Source: Loigolactobacillus iwatensis (GTDB taxonomy: Bacteria; Bacillota; Bacilli; Lactobacillales; Lactobacillaceae). Taken from it: DNA of 64,000 nt. Positions 10,420-19,525 of this stretch are shown here, piece after piece (position 1 is the first letter of the stretch; the number at the start of each line of letters is the position of its first letter). The stretch spans positions 62,001-126,000 of the forward strand of contig NZ_RHNP01000004.1 in the NCBI RefSeq assembly GCF_003950295.1, given 5' to 3'. The position numbers were made by a program, and so were the translations under genes. The notes beneath the pieces are model-generated. The model did not search any database, was not told the DNA's origin, and saw only the letters and a program-made list of their open reading frames with translations.

Positions 10420-11175
10420 ATGGCATTAACCCCGTTAGATATTCATAATAAAGAATTCAATGTTAAAATGCGCGGCTACGATCAAGATCAAGTTAATGAT
10501 TTTCTTGATCAAATTATTAAAGATTATGAGGCAGCGTTGAAGCAAAAGGACGATCTTGAAACTGCTTTAAAGGCTAGTGAAGAGAAGGTTACTTACTTCA
10601 ATCAGTTAAAAGATGCCTTGAATCAATCAATTATTGTTGCACAAGAAGCAGCGGATAAAGTTAAAACGAATGCGCAAAAAGAAGCCGACATTATTAATCA
10701 AGAAGCGCAAAAAAATTCGCAAAATCTACTTAATGAATCGACAGAAAAATCTAACCGGATTTTGGCCGATGCCTCACAAAAAGCTAAGCAGATTACGGCA
10801 GAAACTGAAGATCTTAAGAAACAAACTCGTGTATTCCGACAACGGCTACAAGTTATGCTGGAATCCCAGTTGGAGATCGTTAAGAGTAAGGATTGGGACG
10901 AGTTATTGGCACATGATGATATGCCAGTACGTAACACACGCGTAAATGCACAACAACCTGCGCTTGACAAAAAACAGGCTAGTAGCGTAAACTCAAATCA
11001 TTCACAAAAAGCAGTTACTAGTGATGTACCAGCGTCTGCGGTTAAACAACAAGATTCTGGAGAAACAATGATTATTTTTCCTAATGATGAAAAGCGACCA
11101 GTCGCTAAAGACGGTGCACCAGCTTTAAATACAACCGTAGCTGAGGCAACTAAGCAAAAGAATACAGATAAATAA
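10420..11175 (+). CDS. divIVA: Septum/pole-localising protein DivIVA
   Basis: Coiled-coil scaffold that recognises negatively curved membrane at septa and poles. The N-terminal lipid-binding domain is conserved (LTPLDIHNKEF, then GYDQDQVNDFLD). A long coiled coil rich in K, E, Q and A follows (about residues 35-150), then a low-complexity polar tail. It starts with ATG after TTGGAGG. It is the last gene of the division block before the ileS T-box. Confidence 0.96.
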   Translation: MALTPLDIHNKEFNVKMRGYDQDQVNDFLDQIIKDYEAALKQKDDLETALKASEEKVTYFNQLKDALNQSIIVAQEAADKVKTNAQKEADIINQEAQKNSQNLLNESTEKSNRILADASQKAKQITAETEDLKKQTRVFRQRLQVMLESQLEIVKSKDWDELLAHDDMPVRNTRVNAQQPALDKKQASSVNSNHSQKAVTSDVPASAVKQQDSGETMIIFPNDEKRPVAKDGAPALNTTVAEATKQKNTDK

Positions 11176-11184
11176 TATTTTTTA

Positions 11185-11407
11185 TTGAGAACAGCAAGTT
11201 TATTAACAACACAAAAGCGAGTTAGTGGTAGGTGAAAGGCTAGCAGTGCACTATTAATAAACAGATCATCTCAATTTCAGCACCTCTGAATATCCAGTAA
11301 GAGGCGTCGGTTTTATGACCGTTATCATAAGTTGAGGAGAACACTGTTTCTCGAAACTGGGTGGTACCACGACGACTTCGTCCCAATAGGAACGAGGTCT
11401 TTTTTTG
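11185..11407 (+). promoter_or_regulatory. T-box leader of ileS, isoleucine specifier
   Basis: This is a transcriptional tRNA-sensing riboswitch. Stem I is visible: TTGAGA (11185-11190) pairs with TCTCAA (11269-11274), and GTTTATTAA (11198-11206) pairs perfectly with TTAATAAAC (11254-11262). The internal loop between them (11263-11268) holds ATC at 11265-11267, an isoleucine codon. The T-box core TGGGTGGTACCACG is at 11358-11371. The terminator arms are 11374-11384 and 11389-11399, followed by a T run (11400-11406). Uncharged tRNA-Ile should favour the antiterminator and ileS expression. Confidence 0.93.
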
Positions 11408-11465
11408 TACTCATTTTTATGGCTTAATTGAGTTTGTAAATAATAAAAAAGGAAGTGCTGGATAG

Positions 11466-14258
11466 ATGCGAGTTAAAGATACTTTAAATTTAGGAAAAAC
11501 AAAGTTTCCAATGCGAGGTAATTTACCAGTTCGTGAAGCACAATGGCAAAAGGCTTGGGAAGACAATAAACTATATGAAAAACGACAGGAGTTAAATGAA
11601 GGTAAACCAACCTTTATTTTACATGATGGGCCACCATACGCAAATGGTAATATTCATATTGGGCATGCGCTAAACAAAATTAGTAAGGATATTATTGTGC
11701 GTTTTAAATCAATGTCAGGTTACCGTGCGCCCTACGTACCTGGTTGGGATACACATGGTCTCCCAATTGAACAGCAATTAACGAAGCAAGGTTATGATCG
11801 TAAAAAAATGTCAACGACCGAATTTCGTGAATTATGTCGAAAATATGCGTTAGAACAGGTTGAAAAACAAAAGACTGACTTTAAAAGGTTAGGCGTTTCA
11901 GGTGAGTGGGATAATCCTTACGTAACACTAGCGCCAGAATTTGAAGCGCAAGAGGTACGTGTTTTCGGCGAAATGGCTAAAAAAGGCTATATTTATCGTG
12001 GCAACAAACCAATTCACTGGTCACCATCATCTGAGTCTGCTTTGGCTGAGGCGGAGTTAGAGTATAAGGATATTGAATCACCTTCGGCCTACTTTGCTGA
12101 ACAAATTATTGACGGTAAGGGACTTTTGGATAACAATACTTATTTTGTCGTTTGGACAACCACGCCATGGACCATTCCAGCCAGTGAAGGTGTTGTTGTT
12201 GCTGCTGACTATGATTATTCAGTTGTTCAACCCGCTGGCGAAACACGCCAATTTGTTGTTGCCACAGAGTTAGTGGCAACAGTTGCTGAAAAAGCTGGCT
12301 GGGAAGACGTTCAAACGGTTAAAACCATTAAGGGTAAGGATATGGAACGGATGACTGCCCGCCATCCATTTTATGATCGTGAATTACTGGTTATGTTAGG
12401 TGATTACGTCACTTTAGATTCTGGTACCGGTTTAGTTCATACTGCACCTGGATTAGGGGATGATGACTACAATACTGGTAAGCGTTACGGACTTGATATC
12501 TTGTCGCCAGTTGATGCTCAAGGTAAGCTAACTGCTGAAGCACCTGGTTTCGAAGGCTTATTTTACGAAGAGGCCAACAAATTAGCACTTAAAAAGGTTA
12601 GTGATGCCGGTTTGCTTTTAAAACAAGAGCCTTATTTGCATAGTTACCCAATGGATTGGCGGACTAAAAAACCAGTTATTTTCCGTTCAACACCACAGTG
12701 GTTTGCTTCCGTAGATGCTTTCCGGGATCAAATCTTGGCCGCAATTAAAGAGGTTAGGTTCCTGCCCGGTTGGGGTGAAACACGACTTTATAACATGATT
12801 CGCGATCGTGGCGACTGGGTTATTTCCCGGCAGCGTGTTTGGGGCGTGCCGTTACCAATTTTCTATGCCGAAGACGGAACGGCAATTATTACGCCAGAAA
12901 CAACTAACCACGTCGCTGATTTATTTGCTAAATATGGGTCCAACATTTGGTTTGACCGTGAAGCTAAAGATCTATTACCAGAAGGATTTAGCAATGAACA
13001 TTCACCTAATGGTCAGTTTACCAAGGAAACTGATATTATGGATGTCTGGTTTGATTCAGGCTCATCCCATCAAGGCGTTTTAGCCGAGCGTGACTATTTA
13101 ACTTATCCTGCTGATCTTTACTTAGAGGGCTCCGATCAGTATCGTGGATGGTTTAATTCTAGTTTAATTACAAGTGTGGCCGTTTCTGGACACGCACCGT
13201 ATAAACAAGTTATTTCGCAAGGCTTTACCATGGATAAAAATGGTAAAAAGATGAGCAAATCACTTGGTAACGTTATTTCACCAGAAAAAGTCATTAAACA
13301 AATGGGTGCTGAAATTATCCGTTTGTGGGTATCAACCGTTGATACTTCTGCTGATGTGCGGGTTTCAATGGATGGTTTTAAGCAGGTTTCGGATAGTTAC
13401 CGTAAGATTCGTAATACGTTACGTTTTATGTTAGCTAATACGACTGATTACGATCCAAAAGCAAATGAAGTTGCTTACAAGGACCTACAATCCGTTGATA
13501 AGTACCTCTTGGTTCGCCTGAATCAATTAAAAGCAACCGTTTTGAAGGCGTACAATAACTATGACTTTGCAACTGTTTATAAGGTTGTCAGTGGTTTTAT
13601 TATTGCTGATTTATCAGCCTTTTACTTGGATTTTGCAAAGGATGTTATCTATATTGAGGCTGAAGATGATCCTAAACGGCGTTCAATGCAAACTGTAATG
13701 TATCAGGTTTTAGTTGTACTCGCTAAATTATTAACACCAATTTTGCCGCATACAACTGAAGAGGTCTGGTCATACCTAAAAGAAAATGATGAGTACGTGC
13801 AGCTAGCAGAAATGCCCGAAGTTGATCATTTTCCGAATGAGACCGAGTTATTAGACCGTTGGGAAAGCTTTATGACGGTTCGATCGGACGTTTTAAAGGC
13901 ATTAGAAGAGGCCCGGGATGCTAAGGTGATTGGTAAGTCCCTAGAGGCCCAGGTTACCTTATACCCAACAGAACCAGTCAAGGCGTTGTTAAATGAATTG
14001 GACGCTAATATTATGCAGATCTTGATCGTTTCTGGTCTAGAGATTAAGGGTGACAAATCAACTGCACCAACTGATGCTGCAGTCTTTGATGATGTAGCTG
14101 TCGTTGTGGCGCACGCGCCAGGTGAGGTCTGCCCACGTTGTCGAATGACACGAACAGATATTGGGGTTGACGCCAAATTACCTCGTTTCTGTGGTCGTTG
14201 TGCTAAAATTGTTGAAACTCATTATCCTGAAGCAGTTAGTGAAGGGTTTGACGATTAA
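11466..14258 (+). CDS. ileS: Isoleucyl-tRNA synthetase
   Basis: Class I aminoacyl-tRNA synthetase that charges tRNA-Ile, with an editing domain that clears Val-tRNA-Ile. The HIGH motif is at residues 64-67 and KMSKS at about 595. The CP1 editing insert lies between them. The C-terminal zinc-binding segment shows CPRC and CGRC pairs. At 930 residues it is a normal bacterial IleRS. It is controlled by the T-box directly upstream. Confidence 0.98.
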   Translation: MRVKDTLNLGKTKFPMRGNLPVREAQWQKAWEDNKLYEKRQELNEGKPTFILHDGPPYANGNIHIGHALNKISKDIIVRFKSMSGYRAPYVPGWDTHGLPIEQQLTKQGYDRKKMSTTEFRELCRKYALEQVEKQKTDFKRLGVSGEWDNPYVTLAPEFEAQEVRVFGEMAKKGYIYRGNKPIHWSPSSESALAEAELEYKDIESPSAYFAEQIIDGKGLLDNNTYFVVWTTTPWTIPASEGVVVAADYDYSVVQPAGETRQFVVATELVATVAEKAGWEDVQTVKTIKGKDMERMTARHPFYDRELLVMLGDYVTLDSGTGLVHTAPGLGDDDYNTGKRYGLDILSPVDAQGKLTAEAPGFEGLFYEEANKLALKKVSDAGLLLKQEPYLHSYPMDWRTKKPVIFRSTPQWFASVDAFRDQILAAIKEVRFLPGWGETRLYNMIRDRGDWVISRQRVWGVPLPIFYAEDGTAIITPETTNHVADLFAKYGSNIWFDREAKDLLPEGFSNEHSPNGQFTKETDIMDVWFDSGSSHQGVLAERDYLTYPADLYLEGSDQYRGWFNSSLITSVAVSGHAPYKQVISQGFTMDKNGKKMSKSLGNVISPEKVIKQMGAEIIRLWVSTVDTSADVRVSMDGFKQVSDSYRKIRNTLRFMLANTTDYDPKANEVAYKDLQSVDKYLLVRLNQLKATVLKAYNNYDFATVYKVVSGFIIADLSAFYLDFAKDVIYIEAEDDPKRRSMQTVMYQVLVVLAKLLTPILPHTTEEVWSYLKENDEYVQLAEMPEVDHFPNETELLDRWESFMTVRSDVLKALEEARDAKVIGKSLEAQVTLYPTEPVKALLNELDANIMQILIVSGLEIKGDKSTAPTDAAVFDDVAVVVAHAPGEVCPRCRMTRTDIGVDAKLPRFCGRCAKIVETHYPEAVSEGFDD

Positions 14259-14276
14259 CAAAATAATACTATTAAG

Positions 14277-14310
14277 AATCGTAATGGTCTTAGGGCTATT
14301 ACGATTTTTT
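14277..14310 (+). terminator. Intrinsic terminator after ileS
   Basis: AATCGTAAT (14277-14285) pairs with ATTACGATT (14298-14306), followed by a T run to 14310. Confidence 0.8.
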
Positions 14311-14385
14311 GTAGGCTTTGTTAATAGTTTTCTCAGAGAAATTGTGCTAAACTATAATTTAAATTTAACGATGGGTGGCAGAAAA

Positions 14386-15366
14386 ATGAACGTAACTCTA
14401 ACCAAAGTACACGGCTCAGAAAATGACTTTTTTATTCTTGACCAAACACAACTTGATCGGCAACTAACTGAAAATGAATTAAAACAAGTGACCCAAAATG
14501 TTGCTAAGCGCTCAGAAGGTTTAGTTGGTGGTGCTGATGGTGTTCTATCAGTTACGCAATCTGAGCATCCTGGTGTGGCTGGAAAGATGCGCGTTATTAA
14601 CGCGGACGGTAGCGAGGCGTCAATGTGCGGTAACGGTATTCGGACAGTTGCTCGTTATTTAGGGGAAAAGCAACAACAAGAAACTTTTAAAATTGAAACG
14701 ATGTACGCTGATTTAAAAGTTAAGCACGCACCTAGCTTAGCCCCAGGAATTGCGACTTATCAGGCAGAGATTTCACCAGTTAGTTTTGCTGCAACCGATT
14801 TAAAGATGCATGTGGCAGATCTTTCTGAATTACACCATAAAAAAATACCGGCCCTTTCCCAGCAGCTTTATTTTACTGCAGTTGCGGTGCCTAATCCTCA
14901 TTTAATCAGTTTTGTTGATCACACTACTTTACTTGGACCAGAATTAGGCAGAATTGCCAGTTATTTAAACGATGGGGCCAATCCTTATTTTCCAGATGGA
15001 GTGAACGTTAGTTTTGTTGAAGTATTGGGGCAAAATCGTATTTTTGTACGAACCTACGAACGCGGAGTAGGGTTTACCAATGCCTGTGGAACGGGAATGT
15101 CGGCGGCTAGTTTAATTACTGTATTGGAACAAGGTGCTGATTTTGAAAGTCCAATTACAGTTCGCAATCCAGGTGGTGTCGTTAAAACTTTGGTCCATGA
15201 CCGATCAGCGGAGCAAAATTATTGGATGGAACTTATTGGTAATGCAACCTTTACCGGGGTGGTGACACTTTCCTTAGCTGATTTATTAGCGGCTAATTTT
15301 GCGGACGTTGAGTTACAAAAAACGGATGAGCAAACGGCCTATCGAAATTTTGTTGCCAGTTTATAA
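14386..15366 (+). CDS. dapF: Diaminopimelate epimerase DapF
   Basis: Converts LL- to meso-diaminopimelate, a peptidoglycan cross-linker and lysine precursor. Both catalytic cysteine motifs are present: SMCGNGIRT in the first half and TNACGTGMSA in the second. The frame extends upstream to 14161 inside ileS, but family-like sequence begins MNVTLTKVHGSENDFF at ATG 14386, with GGGTGG just upstream; ATG 14371 is an alternative. At 326 residues it is slightly longer than the common 270-280, with extra residues at the C-terminus. It is a single-gene unit between terminators. Confidence 0.93.
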   Translation: MNVTLTKVHGSENDFFILDQTQLDRQLTENELKQVTQNVAKRSEGLVGGADGVLSVTQSEHPGVAGKMRVINADGSEASMCGNGIRTVARYLGEKQQQETFKIETMYADLKVKHAPSLAPGIATYQAEISPVSFAATDLKMHVADLSELHHKKIPALSQQLYFTAVAVPNPHLISFVDHTTLLGPELGRIASYLNDGANPYFPDGVNVSFVEVLGQNRIFVRTYERGVGFTNACGTGMSAASLITVLEQGADFESPITVRNPGGVVKTLVHDRSAEQNYWMELIGNATFTGVVTLSLADLLAANFADVELQKTDEQTAYRNFVASL

Positions 15367-15397
15367 GTGATTTAGTTATTTAAGTTCCACATAAAAG

Positions 15398-15439
15398 GTA
15401 GTTAATGACAAAGTGAGCCCTTGTCATTAGCTACTTTTT
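15398..15439 (+). terminator. Intrinsic terminator after dapF
   Basis: The 14-base arms at 15398-15411 and 15421-15434 pair almost completely (one wobble), followed by a T run at 15435-15439. Confidence 0.88.
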
Positions 15440-15534
15440 ACGTGAAATTAAACACGTAATTGATTTTTAGCCGATTAAAGGAATAAGGTGCTTTCAGAAA
15501 ACAGAGTAGGGATTTATCCAAATATTTACTTTAG

Positions 15535-15732
15535 CTGATTAAAAGAAGATTAAAAATCGCAAAGGCTACGGTAGTTTTATTTAGTCAAAATCCAACTGTT
15601 TCAATTTATTTGATTGTTATTTACGGGATGCATGTTAGTTTCCTGATAACATTAATTATTTGTTTAATGGCGACGTTGATGGGTTACTGGTTGTTTAAAC
15701 AGCAGCGAGTAGTCTCAAAAAATGTAATCTAA
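15535..15732 (+). pseudogene. Remnant of the C-terminus of a membrane protein
   Basis: The frame from 15535 to TAA at 15730-15732 encodes about 65 residues with no start codon in its first half and a stop (TAG 15532-15534) just before. It contains two hydrophobic stretches, including MHVSFLITLIICLMATLMGY, and ends with a basic tail (KQQRVVSKNVI). This pattern resembles the last helix and tail of a multi-pass permease, possibly MFS type. No upstream remainder is recognisable in 15440-15534. The family assignment is a guess; the membrane-protein-like composition is what is seen. Confidence 0.4.
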
Positions 15733-15752
15733 TTTAATAAAGCGCGACAAAA

Positions 15753-15864
15753 AATAAGAGGCCTAGACAAAAGTCCTAGTCTCTTATTGTTGTCGAACAT
15801 TATGCTAGAGCGTGTGCCAAAAGTCTGGATACGCAGTAAACCCAAATCGACTTTTGTCCCACTC
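15753..15864. repeat. Intergenic repeat copy A with terminator-like hairpin
   Basis: A hairpin with arms AATAAGAG (15753-15760) and CTCTTATT (15781-15788) is followed by a segment (about 15793-15864) containing CCAAAAGTCTGGAT, ACGCAGTAAA and a GTCCCACTC end. The same blocks recur at 61938-62069 and, in reverse complement, at 58107-58158. It lies just downstream of the minus-strand telA gene, so it can also act as that operon's terminator region. Confidence 0.75.
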
Positions 15865-15879
15865 ACTTCTTGCGCTTAG

Positions 15880-17070
15880 TCAGGCATCAGGATTTTGATG
15901 TTGATTGGTTAACGCGAGGAGTTGATCACGTAAATTGTTCTCCATGGTAGATAATTCTAATTCGGCGTTTTGTCGTTTTTCACGGCCTTCTTGCTGAATT
16001 TTAAGTGTTTCTTGTAAGGTTTCAACAAGGTCATTTTGTGTCTTTTGTAAGGTTTCAATGTCAACGACGCCACGTTCATTTTCCTTAGCTGTTTCGATTG
16101 AAGAAACTTTCAGCATTTCGCTATTCTTTTTAAGTAGATCGTTGGTTGTTTCTGAAACCTGCCGCTGAGCCGTCACCGCATCACGTTGCCGGAGTAAGGT
16201 GAGTGCAACTGCCACCTGATTTTTCCAAAGTGGAATAGCTGTATTAATTGAAGACTGTATTTTTTCAGCCAAAACTTGATTGGTATTTTGAATTAAACGA
16301 ATTTGTGGTGCTTGTTGAATCGTAATTTCCCGGGCCAACTTGAGGTCGTAAATTCGCTTATCCAAGCGTTCATCAAATTGAGTGAGATCATTGACCGCCT
16401 GAACGTCCATTTGGTTTCCACTTGTTTGTGCCTTTTTATTTGCGGCAGGGAGTAAGGTGGTTTTGGTTTCGTTTAATTTAAGCTCGCCAGCAGCAATATA
16501 AATATTTAGCGCGTCAAAATAATCCTTATTTTTTGTGTAAAGCTGTTCTAATAGGCGGTTATCGTTAGTGAGATTGTTTTTTTGTTTATCTAGTTTAACG
16601 GCGATTTGATCAATCTGGGCACCAATTTTTTGATATTTAGCCTGTGTTTCGTAGATTGATTTTTTGACGCGGCCAAACATACGTTTAAAAACGTTGCTAT
16701 CGCCAGATTTTAATTCTTCCGGGCTTGATTCATTTAGACGGTACATCAGGTCGCTCAGTGCATCACCAATTGCACCAGTATCTTGGCTTTGAACTTTGCT
16801 CAGCATGCCCTGTGAAAATTCGCCGAGCTTCTTTTGGGCCTGAGCGCCATAATTCATAATTGATTGCGCGTCATCTACACTAATTTGTTGGGCTAACTTT
16901 TGGGCTTCTTGTTGTTGTTCTTCAGGTAGCCGATCAACTAATTGATTGGCTTGTTCAGGTTGTGCCTGACTAACTTCATTAGTTGGTGTTTCTAAAGGGT
17001 TCTGCAGTAAATTCTCAAGGAGATCAGTTTTCTCGACCTTGTTGGTAGGCTTTTTTTCTATATCACTCAT
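15880..17070 (-). CDS. TelA family toxic anion resistance protein
   Basis: A 396-residue, largely helical and charged cytoplasmic protein with the TelA/KlaA family pattern (central segment around [20 protein letters not shown], then several coiled-coil helices). The family was named for tellurite resistance on plasmids; chromosomal Firmicutes copies have no clear biochemical role and are often linked to cell-envelope stress. ATG at 17070 overlaps the end of the XpaC-like gene by 8 bases, indicating translational coupling. The stop is TGA at 15880-15882. Confidence 0.88.
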   Translation of the reverse strand: MSDIEKKPTNKVEKTDLLENLLQNPLETPTNEVSQAQPEQANQLVDRLPEEQQQEAQKLAQQISVDDAQSIMNYGAQAQKKLGEFSQGMLSKVQSQDTGAIGDALSDLMYRLNESSPEELKSGDSNVFKRMFGRVKKSIYETQAKYQKIGAQIDQIAVKLDKQKNNLTNDNRLLEQLYTKNKDYFDALNIYIAAGELKLNETKTTLLPAANKKAQTSGNQMDVQAVNDLTQFDERLDKRIYDLKLAREITIQQAPQIRLIQNTNQVLAEKIQSSINTAIPLWKNQVAVALTLLRQRDAVTAQRQVSETTNDLLKKNSEMLKVSSIETAKENERGVVDIETLQKTQNDLVETLQETLKIQQEGREKRQNAELELSTMENNLRDQLLALTNQHQNPDA

Positions 17071-17755
17071 CTAAGTTGGATTCCTTTCCCGCGGTCTTTG
17101 CTTTTTCTAAGGTCTTCTTAGCTAGGCTCATATCGACGTCCAGATCTTCCAGGTCGTCGGCTACAATCGCTGCGTAGTCTTTTTTTAATTGTTGCGCTAA
17201 ATCAGTAATGAGAGCGGCACTTTTATCCAAAACGACATAGGTATCTTTGTCTTTCACTTCATGTTGACTAATTTGAATATATTTAGTGGTGAGATCGACT
17301 AAAGTTGGTAAATGCCGATAAAGAAAGTCGGCCGCCAAGTGAAGTTTTGCCGGTTTAGCAACTAACGCCTTAAATGTTGCCTGACTAACTTTAACTGGCT
17401 CATCATGTAGTTCAATTGCTTTAAGTTTTGGAACACGTTGCATGTTTTTTTCAAGCTGATCGATTTGCACTTTGGCGTCTGCCATTGTTCCCCGGAAGAA
17501 GTCGATATCCCGTTCTGACATTCCGGTTTTTTTGTAATGTGCCATCAATTGATCACTAGGAACACTTTTGTAGCTTATTTTTCGAGGGTGTTTTGGTTGC
17601 AGTGACACAATGATTGCTGTGATGAGTAGTGCACCAATTAAACTAATCCAACTCTTAAAGTTAAGTAGTTCATTTAATAAAAAATAACTGCCAATTAGGC
17701 TAAAAAAATCAATTAGTAACCAGAAATAGCGGGTGCTTTTCTTTTGATTCTTCAT
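17063..17755 (-). CDS. XpaC family 5-bromo-4-chloroindolyl phosphate hydrolysis protein
   Basis: A 230-residue protein with two adjacent hydrophobic segments at the N-terminus (about residues 8-25 and 33-50) followed by a charged helical cytoplasmic domain. This is the XpaC architecture, usually encoded next to TelA as here. Despite the historical name, phosphatase activity is not established. ATG 17755 has a GGAG ribosome site upstream. The two genes form an operon read away from nudF. Confidence 0.85.
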   Translation of the reverse strand: MKNQKKSTRYFWLLIDFFSLIGSYFLLNELLNFKSWISLIGALLITAIIVSLQPKHPRKISYKSVPSDQLMAHYKKTGMSERDIDFFRGTMADAKVQIDQLEKNMQRVPKLKAIELHDEPVKVSQATFKALVAKPAKLHLAADFLYRHLPTLVDLTTKYIQISQHEVKDKDTYVVLDKSAALITDLAQQLKKDYAAIVADDLEDLDVDMSLAKKTLEKAKTAGKESNLDE

Positions 17756-17877
17756 AGTAGGTCAACTCCATTCATGGATCACTTTTGTAGCTTTATTTTA
17801 ACACATCAGAATTTACTGTTGCTAAGTCTAAAGGTTGAATTTTAAGTAATCCTAACTATTGACTAAATAAATGTCAA

Positions 17878-17906
17878 TTGAAATTCATCCGAAATGTCAG
17901 TATGAT
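17878..17906 (+). promoter_or_regulatory. Sigma-A promoter of nudF operon
   Basis: TTGAAA (17878-17883), a 17-base spacer and TATGAT (17901-17906). Each hexamer has one mismatch to consensus. It lies 30 bases upstream of the nudF start. Confidence 0.75.
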
Positions 17907-17936
17907 TAAATAAATAACTTGAATGGGAGTCGCTAA

Positions 17937-18488
17937 ATGAAATTTGAAGAAAAAGTTTTGACAACTAAAAAGTTGTTTCATGGTGTGATGCTTGATTTGG
18001 AAATCGAAGAAGTACAGTTACCTAACCAACAAAAGGCAACTCGGGAGATTATTCGACACCCTGGTGCGGCTGCGATTATGCCGGTTACTAATGATGGCCG
18101 AATGATTTTCGTGGAACAGTGGCGTGAACCATTACGACAAGTCACGTATGAAATTCCGGCAGGTAAATTAGATCAGCGTGATGCAACGCCTGAAGATGCT
18201 GCTTGGCGCGAATTAAATGAAGAAACTGGTTTTACTTCCGATCAATTAACGCTGGTTTGCCAATTCTTTTCCTCACCAGGTTTTGCGGATGAACAATTAT
18301 GGCTTTACCGAGCAGATAATATTTGGCCGGTAGAAAAGCAATTACCACAAGATCAGGATGAATTTTTACAGCTACACCCATTGACGTTGCAAGAGGCCAA
18401 AGTCAAACAACAAGAAGGAAAGATTTGTGATGCGAAAACGGTTATCGCGTTACAGCAGTGGGAACTCGCGGTAACAAATAATAAATAG
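17937..18488 (+). CDS. nudF: NUDIX hydrolase, ADP-ribose pyrophosphatase type
   Basis: Hydrolyses ADP-ribose and related nucleoside diphosphate sugars. The 183-residue protein has a complete Nudix box starting GKLDQRDATPEDAAWREL and ending NEETGF, preceded by the strand VEQWREPLRQVTYEIPAG characteristic of the ADP-ribose subgroup. It is the first gene of an operon with a small membrane protein gene and mtnN. Substrate specificity is inferred from similarity. Confidence 0.92.
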   Translation: MKFEEKVLTTKKLFHGVMLDLEIEEVQLPNQQKATREIIRHPGAAAIMPVTNDGRMIFVEQWREPLRQVTYEIPAGKLDQRDATPEDAAWRELNEETGFTSDQLTLVCQFFSSPGFADEQLWLYRADNIWPVEKQLPQDQDEFLQLHPLTLQEAKVKQQEGKICDAKTVIALQQWELAVTNNK

Positions 18489-18502
18489 AAGGAAGCGAAT
18501 TT

Positions 18503-18721
18503 ATGGCGGATAATAAGCAACCACAAAGTCGTGAAGCATACCGTAGACAACAAACTAAACCAGTTGAGCAACCAGAACAGAGCGCGGCCCCTAAAAGTAG
18601 AAGTAAACGGCAACCAGAAGGTGATCAACGAGTTGGACGTTTAAAACATCGCTTAAACTGGGCAATTATTATTGTCTTAATCTTGATCATTCTCACTTAT
18701 TTAGTCTTATTTTTTGTTTAA
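18503..18721 (+). CDS. Small basic single-pass membrane protein of unknown function
   Basis: A 72-residue protein with a polar, Q/R/K-rich N-terminal half and one C-terminal hydrophobic helix (about residues 53-71, WAIIIVLILIILTYLVLFFV). No known domain is recognised. The basic N-terminus suggests a cytoplasmic tail on a C-terminal anchor. It has a ribosome site (GAAGGAAG), lies 14 bases after nudF and 28 before mtnN, and reads as a genuine member of that operon. Confidence 0.8.
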   Translation: MADNKQPQSREAYRRQQTKPVEQPEQSAAPKSRSKRQPEGDQRVGRLKHRLNWAIIIVLILIILTYLVLFFV

Positions 18722-18749
18722 ATATAATTAGTTAGAAGGAGTTTTTGTA

Positions 18750-19448
18750 ATGAAGATTGGAATTATTGGCGCTATGGAGGAAGAAGTTAAGCTATTACAA
18801 AGCAAAATGAGCAATTTAACACACCGTACGATTGCCGGGGTTGACTTTTATAATGGTATTATTGCCGACCAAACAGTTATTCTTGTTCGTTCAGGAATTG
18901 GTAAAGTTCAAGCAGGTATGACCACTGGTTTATTGTTGGACCACTACACGCCAGATGTTGTTATTAATACTGGTTCTGCCGGTGGAATTGGCAGTGGGCT
19001 TAAGATTGGGGACGTCGTTATCTCCAGTGAATTGGCTTACCATGATGTCGATGCTACGGCCTTTGGTTATGCGATTGGACAATTACCCCAACAAGCAGCT
19101 CGGTTTACTGCGGACAAAGCATGGGTTCAGCGCGTGGTAGCAGCGGCCAAACAAGTGGCTTTAACGACGCACGTTGGTTTGATTGTTTCGGGAGATCAAT
19201 TTATTGCCGGTAAGGCAGCAACGGATAAAATTCTGGCTAATTTTCCTGATGCACTAGCAGGTGAAATGGAAGGTGCAGCAATTGCTCAAGTGGCAACTCA
19301 GTTTAAGGTCCCATTTGTTGTCATTCGAGCGATGAGTGACGTTGGTGATGAAAATGCTGGCGTTAATTTTGATGATTTTATTATTGATGCTGGTAAGCAG
19401 TCTGCCCAGATGGTACTAGCTTTAATTGATCAGGTCGCCGGTGTTTAA
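18750..19448 (+). CDS. mtnN: 5'-methylthioadenosine/S-adenosylhomocysteine nucleosidase
   Basis: Cleaves methylthioadenosine and S-adenosylhomocysteine to adenine plus the thioribose products, feeding methyl-cycle recycling and autoinducer-2 synthesis. The 232-residue protein begins IGIIGAMEEEV, has the GSAGGIGSGLKIGDVV phosphorylase-fold segment and the MEGAAIAQVA substrate loop, with aspartate of AMSDVGD as catalytic acid. The ribosome site is AGAAGGAG. Confidence 0.96.
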   Translation: MKIGIIGAMEEEVKLLQSKMSNLTHRTIAGVDFYNGIIADQTVILVRSGIGKVQAGMTTGLLLDHYTPDVVINTGSAGGIGSGLKIGDVVISSELAYHDVDATAFGYAIGQLPQQAARFTADKAWVQRVVAAAKQVALTTHVGLIVSGDQFIAGKAATDKILANFPDALAGEMEGAAIAQVATQFKVPFVVIRAMSDVGDENAGVNFDDFIIDAGKQSAQMVLALIDQVAGV

Positions 19449-19525
19449 GGGCTGGTTTCTTGCTTGTTACCGAAAGTATGCTAAACTTTAATCTGCTTAC
19501 TTTTGAAAAGGAGATTGAAATTAAA

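Larger units (their letters stand above)
15367..15879. other. 513-base gene-free gap: terminator, membrane-protein remnant, repeat copy A
   Basis: Between dapF and the minus-strand telA stop lie the dapF terminator (15398-15439), a stretch without recognised signal (15440-15534), the decayed frame (15535-15732) and repeat copy A (15753-15864). No intact gene is seen on either strand. Confidence 0.7.

Noticed and set aside
13826-14176. 116-codon minus-strand frame in ileS
   Set aside because: Opposite the conserved C-terminal region of IleRS; composition is typical of antisense shadows.
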